A DNA stretch of 64,000 bases from Demequina gelatinilytica (GCF_000971115.1 NZ_BBLV01000009.1:86432-150431); one strand, 5' to 3'; shown: positions 50,396 through 59,269, numbered from the stretch's first letter. Notes: a model not told the origin generated them from the sequence alone. A program made the numbers and translations.

Positions 50396-51490
50396 TCACA
50401 CCGCCGCAGGCAGCTGCGGGAAGATCGCCGCCACCGGCCCGTGGACGATGCTCCCGCCCACCGTCGCGAGGCCGCGGGCGAGAGCCGGGTCCTTGGCCGT
50501 GGCGACCTCCCAGCCGTCGTTCGCGAGGCGCAGCGCGTAGGGCAGCGTCGCGTTGGTGAGGGCCAGGGTCGAGGTGTTGCCCACCGCGCCGGGCATGTTC
50601 GCGACGCAGTAGAAGGTCGAGCCCTCGACCGTGTACGTGGGGGCCGCGTGCGTGGTGGGGCGCGAGTCCTCGAAGCAGCCGCCCTGGTCGATCGCGATGT
50701 CGACCAGCACGGAGCCGGGCTTCATGCGCGACACCAGGTCGCGGGACAGCAGCTTGGGGGCGCGGTCGCCCGCGACCAGCACGGCGCCGATCACCAGGTC
50801 CGCCTCGAGGCAGGCGCGCTCGACCTCGTAGGACGACGACACCACCGTCTTCACGCGGCCCGCGTAGAGCGCGTCGAGCTGACGCAGACGCGCGATCGAG
50901 AGGTCGAGCACCGTCACGTCCGCGCCCATCCCCACCGCCTGCGCGATGGCGTTCTGGCCGGACATCCCGGCGCCCAGCACCGTGACCTTCGCGGGCCGGA
51001 CGCCCGGCACGCCGCCCAGCAGCACGCCGCGCCCGCCCTGCGAGGACTGGAGCGCGAAGGCGCCGACCATGGTGGCCATGCGGCCCGCGACCTCGCTCAT
51101 GGGCGCGAGCAGGGGGAGCGAGCCGTCGGCGAGCGCGACCGTCTCGTAGGCGATGGCCGTCGTGCCCGAGGAGACCAGGGCGCGCGTGAGGGCCTCGTCC
51201 GCGGCGAGGTGCAGGTACGTGAAGAGCAGCAGCCCGTCACGGAGGTAGCCGTACTCGGACGCGATCGGCTCCTTGACCTTGATCACCATCTCGCAGGCCC
51301 AGGCCTCCTCGACGGTGCCGAGCACCGCACCGGCGAGCGCGTAGGACTCGTCGGAGAAGCCCGAGCCGTTCCCGGCGCCGGCCTGCACCACCACGGTGTG
51401 GCCCGCCGCGACGAGCTCGTGCACGCCCGCCGGGGTCGCGCCCACGCGGCGCTCGTTGTCCTTGATCTCTGCCGGGATGCCGATGCGCAT
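50396..51490 (-). CDS. ald: Alanine dehydrogenase
   Basis: 364 aa. The N-terminal substrate domain opens MRIGIPAEIKDNERRVGATPAGV; the NAD domain has VTVLGAGMSGQNAIAQAVGMGADVTVLD, and the catalytic region includes VLVDIAIDQGGCFEDSRPTTHA. It interconverts L-alanine and pyruvate with NAD. ATG 51490 has GGAGGAG 5 nt upstream. Divergent from an Lrp/AsnC gene and sharing a palindrome with it, as in the AldR-ald pair of mycobacteria. Confidence 0.95.
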   Translation of the reverse strand: MRIGIPAEIKDNERRVGATPAGVHELVAAGHTVVVQAGAGNGSGFSDESYALAGAVLGTVEEAWACEMVIKVKEPIASEYGYLRDGLLLFTYLHLAADEALTRALVSSGTTAIAYETVALADGSLPLLAPMSEVAGRMATMVGAFALQSSQGGRGVLLGGVPGVRPAKVTVLGAGMSGQNAIAQAVGMGADVTVLDLSIARLRQLDALYAGRVKTVVSSSYEVERACLEADLVIGAVLVAGDRAPKLLSRDLVSRMKPGSVLVDIAIDQGGCFEDSRPTTHAAPTYTVEGSTFYCVANMPGAVGNTSTLALTNATLPYALRLANDGWEVATAKDPALARGLATVGGSIVHGPVAAIFPQLPAAV

Positions 51491-51566
51491 CGCCGCTCCT
51501 CCCTGGCGCCCGAGGGTGCCGCTCCTTCGTCCGACTCACGCTGGTGCCGGACTTTCTTCGCCCGAC

Positions 51567-51582
51567 TCCTACAATTGTTGGA
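51567..51582. promoter_or_regulatory. Palindromic operator between ald and lrp
   Basis: TCCTACAATTGTTGGA is a 16-bp palindrome with one mismatched pair, in the only AT-rich patch between the divergent genes; suited to the Lrp-family regulator. Confidence 0.6.
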
Positions 51583-51649
51583 GGAAGTTCACCAGGATCA
51601 AGCAATCGTGAACCAAGTCCCCGATTGCGGTGGAAATGGAGAAGGATCG

Positions 51650-52180
51650 ATGGAGCAGAGCGTGCGAGAGGGCCTGCGGGCGAAGGGTGTTCGGCTCGAC
51701 GACCTCGACGAGCGGATCCTCTGGGAGCTCATGCGCGATGCGCGGATCCCCAACGCCGCGCTCGCGGCCAGGCTCCACGTCGCGCCCTCCACCACCCACA
51801 CGCGCGTCAAGGCGCTCCGCGAGGCGGGGGTGATCCGCAGCGCCCATATCGAGGTCGACTACGAGTCGCTCGGGCTCGACGTCCAGGGCATCGTCTCGGT
51901 CCGCCTCCGCGCGCAGGCGCGACCCCAGATCAAGAGCTACGCGGCGAAGGTCATCCAGCTGCCGAACGTCCTCTCGGTGTTCTTCGTCGGCGGCACCATC
52001 GACTTCCTCATCCACGTCGCGTGCACCTCGACCGCGCAGCTGCGCGACTTCGTGGCCAGCGAGCTCAGCATGGACCCCGCGGTCGCCTCCACGGAGACGA
52101 ACATCGTGTTCGACCACCTCATCGGCCATGAGCACCTGGGCGCGGGCGGCCTCGCCGCCATGCGCGACACCATCAGCTAG
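51650..52180 (+). CDS. Lrp/AsnC-family regulator (AldR-like)
   Basis: 176 aa. Helix-turn-helix at about 18-62 (LDERILWELMRDARIPNAALAARL and STTHTRVKALREAGVI), then the RAM/ACT-like ligand and oligomer domain. Its divergence from ald suggests alanine-responsive control of alanine dehydrogenase, like AldR. ATG 51650 follows GGAGAAGG. Confidence 0.9.
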   Translation: MEQSVREGLRAKGVRLDDLDERILWELMRDARIPNAALAARLHVAPSTTHTRVKALREAGVIRSAHIEVDYESLGLDVQGIVSVRLRAQARPQIKSYAAKVIQLPNVLSVFFVGGTIDFLIHVACTSTAQLRDFVASELSMDPAVASTETNIVFDHLIGHEHLGAGGLAAMRDTIS

Positions 52181-52217
52181 GGACGATGCCGCGGGGGTCC
52201 GGGGGCAGCGGCACCCG

Positions 52218-53507
52218 TCACGCGGGGGACGGCACGCGCGGCGCGCGCGCGAACAGCGCGGCGACCACGAGGTACGCGACGCCGATGCCCGCCATGACGG
52301 CGCTCGAGTAGCCCGTCGGGGGGAGCAGCAGGGCCGCCACCGCCGCGCTCGACACGAAGGCGACGTTGTAGGCCACGTCGTAGAGGGTGAAGGCGCGCCC
52401 GCGGAAGTCGTCAGCGGTGTCCCGCTGGACGATGGTGTCGACGGCGATCTTGGCACCCTGCACCGCGACCGAGACGATCACGGCGGCGGAGAGGAGCGCC
52501 CATCGCGCGGACGATGCGGCGAGGAGCACGTGCGCGCATGCGCCGAGCACCAGCGCGCCCACGATCCACCGATGCGGCCCCACCCGCGGCGCGAGCCACG
52601 GGGTGATCACCGCGGCGATGCCGAAGCCGACGGCGGCGAAGCCCAGCACGGTCGCGAACTCGCCGATCGACTGCTCCGGGTGGTCGGGATCGCCGAGCAC
52701 GTGCCGGGACATGAGGATCGAGGCGACGAACATCATCCCGTAGAGGAGCCGTTGCGCCGCCATGACGGACAGCGCGTGCAGCGGGGTCACGCGCCGTCGG
52801 AGGTAGCGGACCCCGGAGGCGAGCTCGGAGGCGAGCGCACGCAGCTGGGCGGCGAGGTGGAGCGCCGCGAGGGGGTCGGTGGGGCCGAGCGCGCGCCGCG
52901 CGAGCAGCGTGGTCGCCCCTGCGGAGGAGGAGAACGCGAGGGCCGATCCCACGAGCGCCGCGAGGGCGAGCGACGAGTCCGTCGCGGTGGGCAGCACGAG
53001 GGTCACGACGCCGCCGACGGCGGCGCCCGCCGCCGCCGCGATGGTGCCGAGCGTGGGCATGATCGCGTTCGCGGCCAGCAGCTCGCGTGCCGGGACCACG
53101 TTCGCGAGCCCCGCGGACATCGAGGCGAGCAGGAAGCGGTTGACCGACAGCGTGAGCAGCGCGAGCCCGTACTCGACCCAGGTCGGCCCGTCGAGGAGCA
53201 CCACGGCGCCGATGGTCAGCGCCAGCGTGGTGCGCACCAGGTTCCCGACCAGGAGGATCCGCTGGCGCTGCCACCGGTCGATGAGCGGGCCCACGAAGGG
53301 TCCGACCAGCGTGAAGGGGGCCAGCAGGATCGCGAAGCCGAGCGCGATCTGACCCGGTGTCGCCGCCTCGGTCGGGTCGAAGAAGAAGGCGGTCGCGATC
53401 CCCACCTGGAACATGCCGTCGCCGGCCTGCGACAGCAGCCGCACGAGCGTGAGGCGGCGGAAGCCGCGCGCGCGCCACAGCCGGGCGAGGTCGCGGGCCA
53501 GGGTCAC
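52218..53507 (-). CDS. MFS transporter
   Basis: 429 aa with about 12 helices. The N-terminal half has the MFS loop motif PFVGPLIDRWQRQRILLVGNLVR. The central loop is basic. It resembles enterobactin-exporter-like/DUF6 MFS drug efflux proteins; the substrate is unknown. The GTG start 53507 follows TACGCT by 7 nt, again suggesting a leaderless transcript. Confidence 0.85.
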   Translation of the reverse strand: MTLARDLARLWRARGFRRLTLVRLLSQAGDGMFQVGIATAFFFDPTEAATPGQIALGFAILLAPFTLVGPFVGPLIDRWQRQRILLVGNLVRTTLALTIGAVVLLDGPTWVEYGLALLTLSVNRFLLASMSAGLANVVPARELLAANAIMPTLGTIAAAAGAAVGGVVTLVLPTATDSSLALAALVGSALAFSSSAGATTLLARRALGPTDPLAALHLAAQLRALASELASGVRYLRRRVTPLHALSVMAAQRLLYGMMFVASILMSRHVLGDPDHPEQSIGEFATVLGFAAVGFGIAAVITPWLAPRVGPHRWIVGALVLGACAHVLLAASSARWALLSAAVIVSVAVQGAKIAVDTIVQRDTADDFRGRAFTLYDVAYNVAFVSSAAVAALLLPPTGYSSAVMAGIGVAYLVVAALFARAPRVPSPA

Positions 53508-53514
53508 GGCACCC

Positions 53515-53520
53515 AGCGTA
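53515..53520 (-). promoter_or_regulatory. -10 element of MFS gene (leaderless)
   Basis: TACGCT on the minus strand, 7 nt before GTG 53507. Confidence 0.45.
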
Positions 53521-53584
53521 GGGGGAGGCGCCGACGGGCTCGGGCTCGCGCCGCGGCATCCGCCGGAATCCCTGGCCATACGGG

Positions 53585-53598
53585 TTGCAGCGCTGCAA
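53585..53598. promoter_or_regulatory. Perfect 14-bp palindrome upstream of the SDR-like gene
   Basis: TTGCAGCGCTGCAA is self-complementary, 22 bp before ATG 53620 in the divergent MFS/SDR promoter region. It resembles a TetR/MarR operator; no such regulator is adjacent. Confidence 0.55.
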
Positions 53599-53619
53599 GC
53601 GTCGGGCCAGGGTGGAGGT

Positions 53620-54291
53620 ATGAGCATCCCGGCGCGCGTGGCGATCGTCGGTGGGGCCGGCAAGGTCGCCCGCCGCCTCATCCCCATCCTTCTTCACCGG
53701 GATCATGAGGTGGTCGCGCTCGCGCGCGGCGACGACCAGCTGCGCGAGCTCGCCGCCATGGGTGCGGCGGCGCGCCACCTCGACATCGAGGCCGCGGACG
53801 AGCCGGACTTCGCGGCGGTCTTCGGTGGATGCCAGGCAGTGGTGTTCGCGGCGGGCGGCGGGCCGGACGGCGACGCGTCCCGCAAGCGCACCGTCGACCT
53901 CGAGGGCTCCCTCAAGGCGCAGGCGGCGGCGAAGCTGCGCGGCATCAAGCGGTTCGTGCAGGTCTCGGCCATGGGCGTCGACGCGGATCCGGACCCCGCG
54001 CGCGGCGACGTCTGGACGGCCTACGTGTACGCCAAGCGCGAGGCCGATATCGAGCTGCGGCGCTCGGGGCTGCAATGGACCATCCTGCGGCCAGGGATCC
54101 TCACCGACACCGTGGGGACGGGGGCGATCAGCATCGGCGAGATGGTGGTCCCCGGACCCATCCCGCGCATCGACGTCGCGCAGACCATCGCCTCGTGCCT
54201 CTCGCGGCCCCGGACCGCCGGGCATCAGTGGGAGATCGTGACCGGGCCGCATCCCATCGGGACCGTGCTCGACGAGCTCACCGCGTCCTAG
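53620..54291 (+). CDS. NAD(P)-binding oxidoreductase (atypical SDR, NmrA-like)
   Basis: 223 aa. The Rossmann motif is VAIVGGAGKVARRLIPILL; VSAMGVDAD and YVYAKREADIELRRSGLQWTILRPG fit atypical short-chain dehydrogenases of the YwnB/BVR-B-like group, where the Tyr-Lys dyad is not always catalytic. It is divergent from the MFS exporter with a shared palindrome. GGTGGAGG stands unusually close to the ATG. Ends in a 4-nt convergent overlap with the next gene. Confidence 0.82.
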   Translation: MSIPARVAIVGGAGKVARRLIPILLHRDHEVVALARGDDQLRELAAMGAAARHLDIEAADEPDFAAVFGGCQAVVFAAGGGPDGDASRKRTVDLEGSLKAQAAAKLRGIKRFVQVSAMGVDADPDPARGDVWTAYVYAKREADIELRRSGLQWTILRPGILTDTVGTGAISIGEMVVPGPIPRIDVAQTIASCLSRPRTAGHQWEIVTGPHPIGTVLDELTAS

Positions 54292-55376
54292 TCGCCATCG
54301 CGCACCGGACGGCACGGGCCGTACGGACCGAGGAAGGGCGCGTCCGGCATCGCGCTCCGGGCGTGGAGAGCGCCGAGCGGGGGCAGGCCGAGCCGCACCG
54401 CGCTCGCTCGCCACGGGGAGCTGGAGCCCCCGCCGACGGCCGCGAAACCCTCGACGGTGAGCGCATCGGCCGTGAGTCGACGCCATCGCGTCCTGTCCAC
54501 CACGGTGCCGCCGAGGTCCACGGGGCCGCTCACCGCGGTGTCGTGCAGCGCGAGGGTGCCGAACGTGCCCCTGACCACGTGCACCTCCCCGGTGATGCGC
54601 AACCCGCTCAGGGTGAGCTCGTCCGACGTGGAGTCGACCACCTCGACGTCGAGCGCGCCGTCGAGGTCGGCCAGACGGATCCGTCGGCGGGCGGACACCC
54701 CCCTGAGCGAGACTGCGCCCGAGACCCGCGCGCCCTCGATCGCCACCCTCCCCAGATCGCTCGCCACCACCTCGAGCCGCCGGGCATGGACCCCGTCCAG
54801 CACTAGGTCCGCGGCGGTGCAGCCCCACACCTCGACGCTGTCGGCAGTCGCCGCGATCTCGAGGCGGTCCGACCAGGTGCAGCGCTCGACCTCGACGGAC
54901 GAGGTCATTCCACCGTCGAGCAGTCGGACCGGCGGCCCACCTCTCGACGCCTGGCCCACCCGCGGGCCGCCGCCGAGGCGGCAGTCGCGCAGGACGATGC
55001 GCCCGACAGCCGTGGCGCGTGCCAGGGGGGCGTGCGCGAACTGCAGGCCGACGAACGCTGCCTCGCGTCCTAGGTGCGTGTCCGCGAGCGTCAGGCCCGC
55101 GCCGAAGAGGACGGACGGTGTCCGCACGTAGAGGTCGTGGAGGCGCGCAACGGCGGTATCGCGTGCGGCGAGGTCAGCCTCGATGTCGTCCGCGCACGTG
55201 GCGACGGGGTCGAGGCGAGGCTTGCGCAGCATGGCGACGAGCGCCTCGAACGCCTCGAGCACGTAGACCGTGTGACGGCACGCATGGTCGGCGAGCGCGT
55301 CCACCGCGAGCTCGCGGAGCGCGATGGGGGCACGCTCGACGGCGTCGAGGTACGGCGCGAGAGCATCGTCCGGCAT
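54288..55376 (-). CDS. Hypothetical protein with beta-helix-like repeats
   Basis: 362 aa. Residues 1-90 are helical (DALAPYLDAVERAPIALREL, YVLEAFEALVAML). From about 90 to 330 the sequence is a run of short hydrophobic strands spaced about 20 residues apart, such as LVLDGVHARRLEVVASDL and LTLSGLRITGEVHVVRG, a pattern like pentapeptide or bactofilin-type right-handed beta-helices. The C-terminus is Pro/Gly-rich. No catalytic motif is visible. ATG 55376 has AGGAAGGAG upstream. It is the last gene of the leftward accessory cluster. Confidence 0.6.
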   Translation of the reverse strand: MPDDALAPYLDAVERAPIALRELAVDALADHACRHTVYVLEAFEALVAMLRKPRLDPVATCADDIEADLAARDTAVARLHDLYVRTPSVLFGAGLTLADTHLGREAAFVGLQFAHAPLARATAVGRIVLRDCRLGGGPRVGQASRGGPPVRLLDGGMTSSVEVERCTWSDRLEIAATADSVEVWGCTAADLVLDGVHARRLEVVASDLGRVAIEGARVSGAVSLRGVSARRRIRLADLDGALDVEVVDSTSDELTLSGLRITGEVHVVRGTFGTLALHDTAVSGPVDLGGTVVDRTRWRRLTADALTVEGFAAVGGGSSSPWRASAVRLGLPPLGALHARSAMPDAPFLGPYGPCRPVRDGD

Positions 55377-55399
55377 GGGGTTCTCCTTCCTGCGCATGC

Positions 55400-55429
55400 G
55401 GGAGGGGCCGCCGTGCGACGGCCCCTCCC
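55400..55429 (-). terminator. Terminator between the 31-aa gene and the beta-helix gene
   Basis: GGGAGGGGCCG and CGGCCCCTCCC form an 11-bp stem with an 8-nt loop. Confidence 0.6.
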
Positions 55430-55435
55430 GTGCTG

Positions 55436-55531
55436 CTACTTGCGGGGCCCGGAAGGCTTGGGCGCCGGGCCGCCGCCGGGGGTCTTGGGGTTCGACGACG
55501 AGCCGCGCCCGCCGTTCTTCTTGTCAGCCAT
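55436..55531 (-). CDS. 31-aa basic Gly/Pro/Ser-rich microprotein
   Basis: The peptide opens MADKKNGGRGSSSNPK and ends in a Gly/Pro/Lys-rich tail, strongly basic and probably disordered. Evidence for expression is the perfect Shine-Dalgarno GGAGGTGA 6 nt before ATG 55531, placement inside an operon 42 nt after another tiny gene, and a terminator just beyond its stop. Unrecognised; possibly a nucleic-acid or envelope-associated tag. Confidence 0.55.
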   Translation of the reverse strand: MADKKNGGRGSSSNPKTPGGGPAPKPSGPRK

Positions 55532-55573
55532 TGAGATCACCTCCTTCGCTTCGTGTCGATGCCGTTGGGTCCG

Positions 55574-55660
55574 TCAGCACTTGTGGCCGCAGGATGAGCA
55601 GCGGCGTGTGCCGTCGTTCCACTGCTCCGTGGCGCTGCCGCAGCAGTTCGAGAGAGCCAT
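55574..55660 (-). CDS. 28-aa Cys-rich zinc-ribbon-like microprotein
   Basis: Cysteines at 6, 7, 21, 24 and 28 plus His26 (motifs NCCGS and CSSCGHKC) could bind one zinc ion. The Shine-Dalgarno GGAGGTGA is perfectly spaced before ATG 55660, 5 nt from the end of the preceding lipoprotein gene. It resembles a minimal zinc ribbon. The family is not recognised. Confidence 0.6.
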   Translation of the reverse strand: MALSNCCGSATEQWNDGTRRCSSCGHKC

Positions 55661-55665
55661 CGTGT

Positions 55666-56871
55666 TCACCTCCCTTCCGTGTCCGGGGACGCGACGATGA
55701 CCGCGCGCCGGTTGAGCTGGGCCCTGTCGGCGACGAGCCGGCCGTCGCCGTCGCGATCGTCGACGCAGGCCACCGCCGTGGTCGCGTGGACTTCGCAGCT
55801 CCCGAGCCCGACCGCCGTGATCGTGGCGCTGGGCACGCCCATCGCCTCGGCGAGCGCATCCGCCACCGCGGTGGCGCGCCGGGTCGAGAGCCGGACCCGC
55901 CCGGCGCGTTCGCCCGCGGACGACGTCGTGCCGTACACCGTGATGGTCCGCGGTGTGGCGGTGCACCTGCCGAGGGCATCCGCGGCATCGTCGATCGCCC
56001 TGGTCGCAGCCCTCGCGTCGGCGAAGGTCGCCTCGTCGAGCACGAACCCGATCGCGGCGTCGGGGACCTCCACGATGCAGTCCTCGGCCTCCATGACCGT
56101 CACGACTGCCGGCGCGGCGAGGGGGACCGGCGTGACGTCGGGCAGGCCTGCGGGCGGCTTCTGCATCACCGCGTCGTAGGTGAACGACACGGAGGTCGCG
56201 CCGGACCGCTCGAGGATCGCCGTCCACAACCTCTCGAGCGTGCGCACATGAGGCTGGCGGGGATCCTCCTGGTCGCCTCCCGCGGCGCCGAGTCCCGACC
56301 AGATCACGGCGCAGCCGTCGAGGTCGGGAAGCTCGTCGCTGCTCGCGAGCTGTTCGACGACGTCGACCGGGTCGATCCCGAGGCCGAGCCGCTGGAGCGG
56401 GAGCGCCCCTGTCGTCGAGAGTCCCGAGCCGCTCATGAGGAGCTCGCACCCCTGGGCCCGTGACCGCGTGGACAATGCGCGCGCTCCCAGTGCGATCGCC
56501 GCGAGCGGGTCGGTCTCGGGTGACGTCGCGACCGCGCCGGCGGCCACCTCGACGGTGAGCGCCGTGGCGTGGTCCAGCTGCTCCTGGAGCGTCGTGGGGT
56601 TGGACGCGAGCCCTGTGAGCGAGGCCGTGCCGAGGACCGCGGGGTCACCGTCGTCGGACACGACGACCACCTCGGTGCCGGGGGCGAGCCTCGGCCGCAC
56701 CAGCGCGGTCCATGCGTCCACGCTGAGGCGGGCGCTGTTCGCCGTGGACTCCGCGACGATCGCGAGGGCGGTTGGCCCGCTCACCGCGGGCCCTGTCTCG
56801 GCGGTGGTGGCCGAGCAGCCCGTGAGGGCCGTGACGAGGACCGCGGCCGCGGTCATGGCGAGCTTGTTCAT
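55666..56871 (-). CDS. Lipoprotein with C-terminal OmpA-like domain
   Basis: 401 aa. Signal peptide with lipobox ALTGC and lipidated Cys19. Residues 30-260 form a VWA-like alpha/beta domain (EVVVVSDDGDPAVLG; CAVIWSGLGAAGG). The last 120 residues resemble OmpA peptidoglycan-binding domains: TITVYGTTSSAGERAGRVRLSTRRATAVADAL and a terminal LNRRAVIV. It is likely tethered to the membrane and wall. ATG 56871 follows AAGGAGATCACC. Confidence 0.7.
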   Translation of the reverse strand: MNKLAMTAAAVLVTALTGCSATTAETGPAVSGPTALAIVAESTANSARLSVDAWTALVRPRLAPGTEVVVVSDDGDPAVLGTASLTGLASNPTTLQEQLDHATALTVEVAAGAVATSPETDPLAAIALGARALSTRSRAQGCELLMSGSGLSTTGALPLQRLGLGIDPVDVVEQLASSDELPDLDGCAVIWSGLGAAGGDQEDPRQPHVRTLERLWTAILERSGATSVSFTYDAVMQKPPAGLPDVTPVPLAAPAVVTVMEAEDCIVEVPDAAIGFVLDEATFADARAATRAIDDAADALGRCTATPRTITVYGTTSSAGERAGRVRLSTRRATAVADALAEAMGVPSATITAVGLGSCEVHATTAVACVDDRDGDGRLVADRAQLNRRAVIVASPDTEGR

Positions 56872-56891
56872 GGTGATCTCCTTCGGTTGGC

Positions 56892-57089
56892 TCAGGCGAT
56901 CCAGGCCTGGCGGTGGACCGGGCAGGTGAGTCCGAGCGCGCATGCAGGGTCGAGGCATGCGTCCCAGGTGACGCCGGCGCAGGCCCCGCAGGGCTCGAGC
57001 GTGACGCCGCAGCGAGGGCACGCGTGGGTCGTCGTCTCGGCCGTCCGGCGCGCGAGGAACCACCGCCGCAGCCGCATCACGGGGCTCAT
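56892..57089 (-). CDS. Small multi-cysteine zinc-binding protein
   Basis: 65 aa. After a basic N-terminus (MRLRRWFLARR) the sequence has CPRCGVTLEPCGAC, then DACLDPACALGLTCPVH: eight cysteines and one His arranged like a double zinc ribbon. The ATG overlaps the stop of the upstream membrane-protein gene (ATGA). It is the second tiny zinc-type protein of this operon. Function unknown. Confidence 0.65.
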   Translation of the reverse strand: MSPVMRLRRWFLARRTAETTTHACPRCGVTLEPCGACAGVTWDACLDPACALGLTCPVHRQAWIA

Positions 57090-58357
57090 CCCGCCCTCCG
57101 GTCCTCGGTCGGATCGTCGACCGGGTGCAGGGGAGTGCGAGCGGCGTCTGCCTCGGCAGGCGCGGGCGCCACCTCGAAGTCGCGCAGCTCGAGGGCGTCG
57201 CGCAGGTCCTCGTCGGCGATGCGCGCGAGCTCCACCGCGTAGGTCCTCCCCTGCAGGTTGCTCTGTGCGGGCAGCACCTTCCGGCGGTAGCGGCGGTGGG
57301 ATCGGCGGATCCTCGCGGGCTCTGCGTCGAGGTGCTTCTGGGTCTCGATGATCGCCTGCTGCTGCGTACGCACCTCGCGCTGCGTCGTCGCCGCAGCCAT
57401 GTCCGCGGCCTTCGCGGCGAGGACCGCTGCCTCCTCCTCCGCGCGGGAGCGCCACTCCGCGTACGCGGCGAGCGCCGGCGGCGCGATCATGATGGCGGCG
57501 TAGAGCATGGCCATCAGACCACCAGGGAGGACCCCGCTGGCGGCCGACGACTGATCGCCCCCCATCCCCGAGAGCGTGGTGCCCGCGCTCGCGGTGGCGA
57601 GCTGGTGCTGCGCCGCGAGCACGCGCGCCGTGGCGACGGACCCGCACAGCATGAGGATGACGACACCTGCGACCCCTGCCGCGATCGCGGCGCCCCGGCG
57701 ACCGCGCGAGGCCTCGGGATGCTCGACCACCTTGAGCTCGCGGCCCAGGACGTGTCCCGCGCCGACGGTCACGAACGTGGTCACGGCCGCCAGGACGGCA
57801 GGCTCCCGCCAGTCCTCCGAGCGCAGCGCGACCGAGAACGACTCGTTGAGGACGAACCACTCGAGCGGTGCGAGCGCCAAGGCGCCCCAGCGGCTCGCAG
57901 TCCGCACGAAGGCCGCGGACCTCCCGGGGTCCGGGTCGGTGAGTCTCCCGGCCCGCCGAAGGTGCTCGCGTGTCTCCTTCAGCGTCGAGCGCGTGCGCTT
58001 GCGCGTACGGCGACTCTCCTTCCTGTCGTGCGCGAGGCCGTCGGTCGAGCCGAAGCGCGACAGCCCCGAGCGCACCTGGTGCGCTCGGGCCCTGATCGCG
58101 GCGTCGGCCTCGTCCTGGCGCATCCGCGACTGGGCGAGATCGACCTGGTGCTGCGCCCTCTGGCGGAGGGTCGTGGGGAGGGCCTCACCTGCGCGCGCGA
58201 GGATCCCCTCCATCGTCATCGGCGCTCGGTCGCGGGTCGCGACCTGGCTGAGGTGCGCCTCCCGGTGCGGGAAGTCGGGCTCCGGCGCCGGCGTGGGGCG
58301 CGCGCCCATGTCGACGGCGTCGTCCGTCGGGTCGGGGGTGGTGGGCTGGGTGGTCAT
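57086..58357 (-). CDS. Four-helix membrane protein with flanking coiled coils
   Basis: 423 aa. A basic, helical N-terminal region (about 50-150) precedes four membrane helices at about 158-180, 190-210, 228-252 and 275-298. A long Ala/Glu/Arg coiled coil (about 300-370) follows, with a Pro/Asp-rich end. No catalytic motif. The ATG has AGGAG 6 nt upstream; the stop is coupled to the small zinc protein. It may be the membrane core of this unfamiliar operon. Confidence 0.65.
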   Translation of the reverse strand: MTTQPTTPDPTDDAVDMGARPTPAPEPDFPHREAHLSQVATRDRAPMTMEGILARAGEALPTTLRQRAQHQVDLAQSRMRQDEADAAIRARAHQVRSGLSRFGSTDGLAHDRKESRRTRKRTRSTLKETREHLRRAGRLTDPDPGRSAAFVRTASRWGALALAPLEWFVLNESFSVALRSEDWREPAVLAAVTTFVTVGAGHVLGRELKVVEHPEASRGRRGAAIAAGVAGVVILMLCGSVATARVLAAQHQLATASAGTTLSGMGGDQSSAASGVLPGGLMAMLYAAIMIAPPALAAYAEWRSRAEEEAAVLAAKAADMAAATTQREVRTQQQAIIETQKHLDAEPARIRRSHRRYRRKVLPAQSNLQGRTYAVELARIADEDLRDALELRDFEVAPAPAEADAARTPLHPVDDPTEDRRAG

Positions 58358-58372
58358 GAGGTGCTCCTGGTG

Positions 58373-59062
58373 CTAGGCGGCGCGGTCGGCCGGGGTAGTG
58401 GGGGTGGTGGTGGTGGTGGTGGTGGCGGTGCGGGAGGCGGGCGCGACGTAGGGCGGGATCGCGGCGTCCGCGGCGGTGCGGCGGAGACCGAGCAGCCCCG
58501 AGCGCGAGCGGTGGTACATCGCGGCCAGGGACTCCGCCCAGCTCGCGACCTCGCCGTGGGCGGCGGCGCAGAGGGAGTCCTCGAACGCGAGGAGCCGCAC
58601 GAGCTCGTCGGCCTTGACGCGCTCGGCATGACGCGCGGCGCGCGCCTCCTTCGCCTCCCGCTCGGCGACTGCCTCCTGCTGGCTGCGCCTCCGGTCCCTG
58701 CTGGCGCGGCGAACCGCATCGGCCGGCGCGACCTCGAGCGCGTCGGGCTCCTTCGGCTCGACCTGTGCGGCGTCATCAGCCTCGAGGACCGGTCGCGGGG
58801 CGTAGACGGCCCGGATCGTGCCGGTCCGCTCCGCGTGGACCGCGTCGATGCGGGCGTCCAGCCTCGCGGCGATGGCGTAGATCCACAGGTCGCGCTGCGC
58901 GACGCCTCCCTCGCCGGTGCCGCGCTCGTGGCGGGCGTCGACGATGCCGTAGAGCGCGACGCGACAGCGCGTCCTGAGCCGGTGAGGCGGGGCGGTGGGG
59001 TAGGGGGTCAACGGGAGGCCCGGCTGGGGGGCCGCCGAGGGGATCGGGGGTGTGGCGTTCAT
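58373..59062 (-). CDS. Hypothetical protein with Thr-run C-terminus
   Basis: 229 aa. A Pro-rich start, then a helix-rich Arg/Ala/Glu domain (about 30-190) and a low-complexity end with a run of threonines encoded by seven GGT (reverse ACC) triplets at 58403-58423. No known motif. It is the first gene of the leftward operon, with GGAG before ATG 59062, and is divergent from the helicase. Confidence 0.6.
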   Translation of the reverse strand: MNATPPIPSAAPQPGLPLTPYPTAPPHRLRTRCRVALYGIVDARHERGTGEGGVAQRDLWIYAIAARLDARIDAVHAERTGTIRAVYAPRPVLEADDAAQVEPKEPDALEVAPADAVRRASRDRRRSQQEAVAEREAKEARAARHAERVKADELVRLLAFEDSLCAAAHGEVASWAESLAAMYHRSRSGLLGLRRTAADAAIPPYVAPASRTATTTTTTTPTTPADRAA

Positions 59063-59239
59063 GATGTGCTCCGTGGGCTGGTGGTGGCGGGCGGTGGACT
59101 CCCGGAGGGCCGGGACCGCCACGGTGCCAGCGAGCGGTTTCCGCGGGGTGGCCTCGTGAACGTCGCTCGGAAAGGGCGCCGGAAAGGTCCCCTGGGATCC
59201 CGGGAGGTGGCGGCTCGCGGCATCGGCGATCGGGGTCCA

Positions 59240-59269
59240 TTGACGGCGACTGACCTGGCAGATTACGGT
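59240..59269 (+). promoter_or_regulatory. Consensus-like leaderless promoter of the helicase gene
   Basis: TTGACG (59240-59245), 18-bp spacer and TACGGT (59264-59269); ATG 59277 follows 7 nt later. The remainder of the 214-bp divergent gap (59063-59276) shows no other feature. Confidence 0.65.

Noticed and set aside
58403-58423. Phase-variable repeat in the Thr-run gene
   Set aside because: Seven GGT triplets change length in multiples of three, so slippage would not switch the frame; at most it alters a Thr tract.
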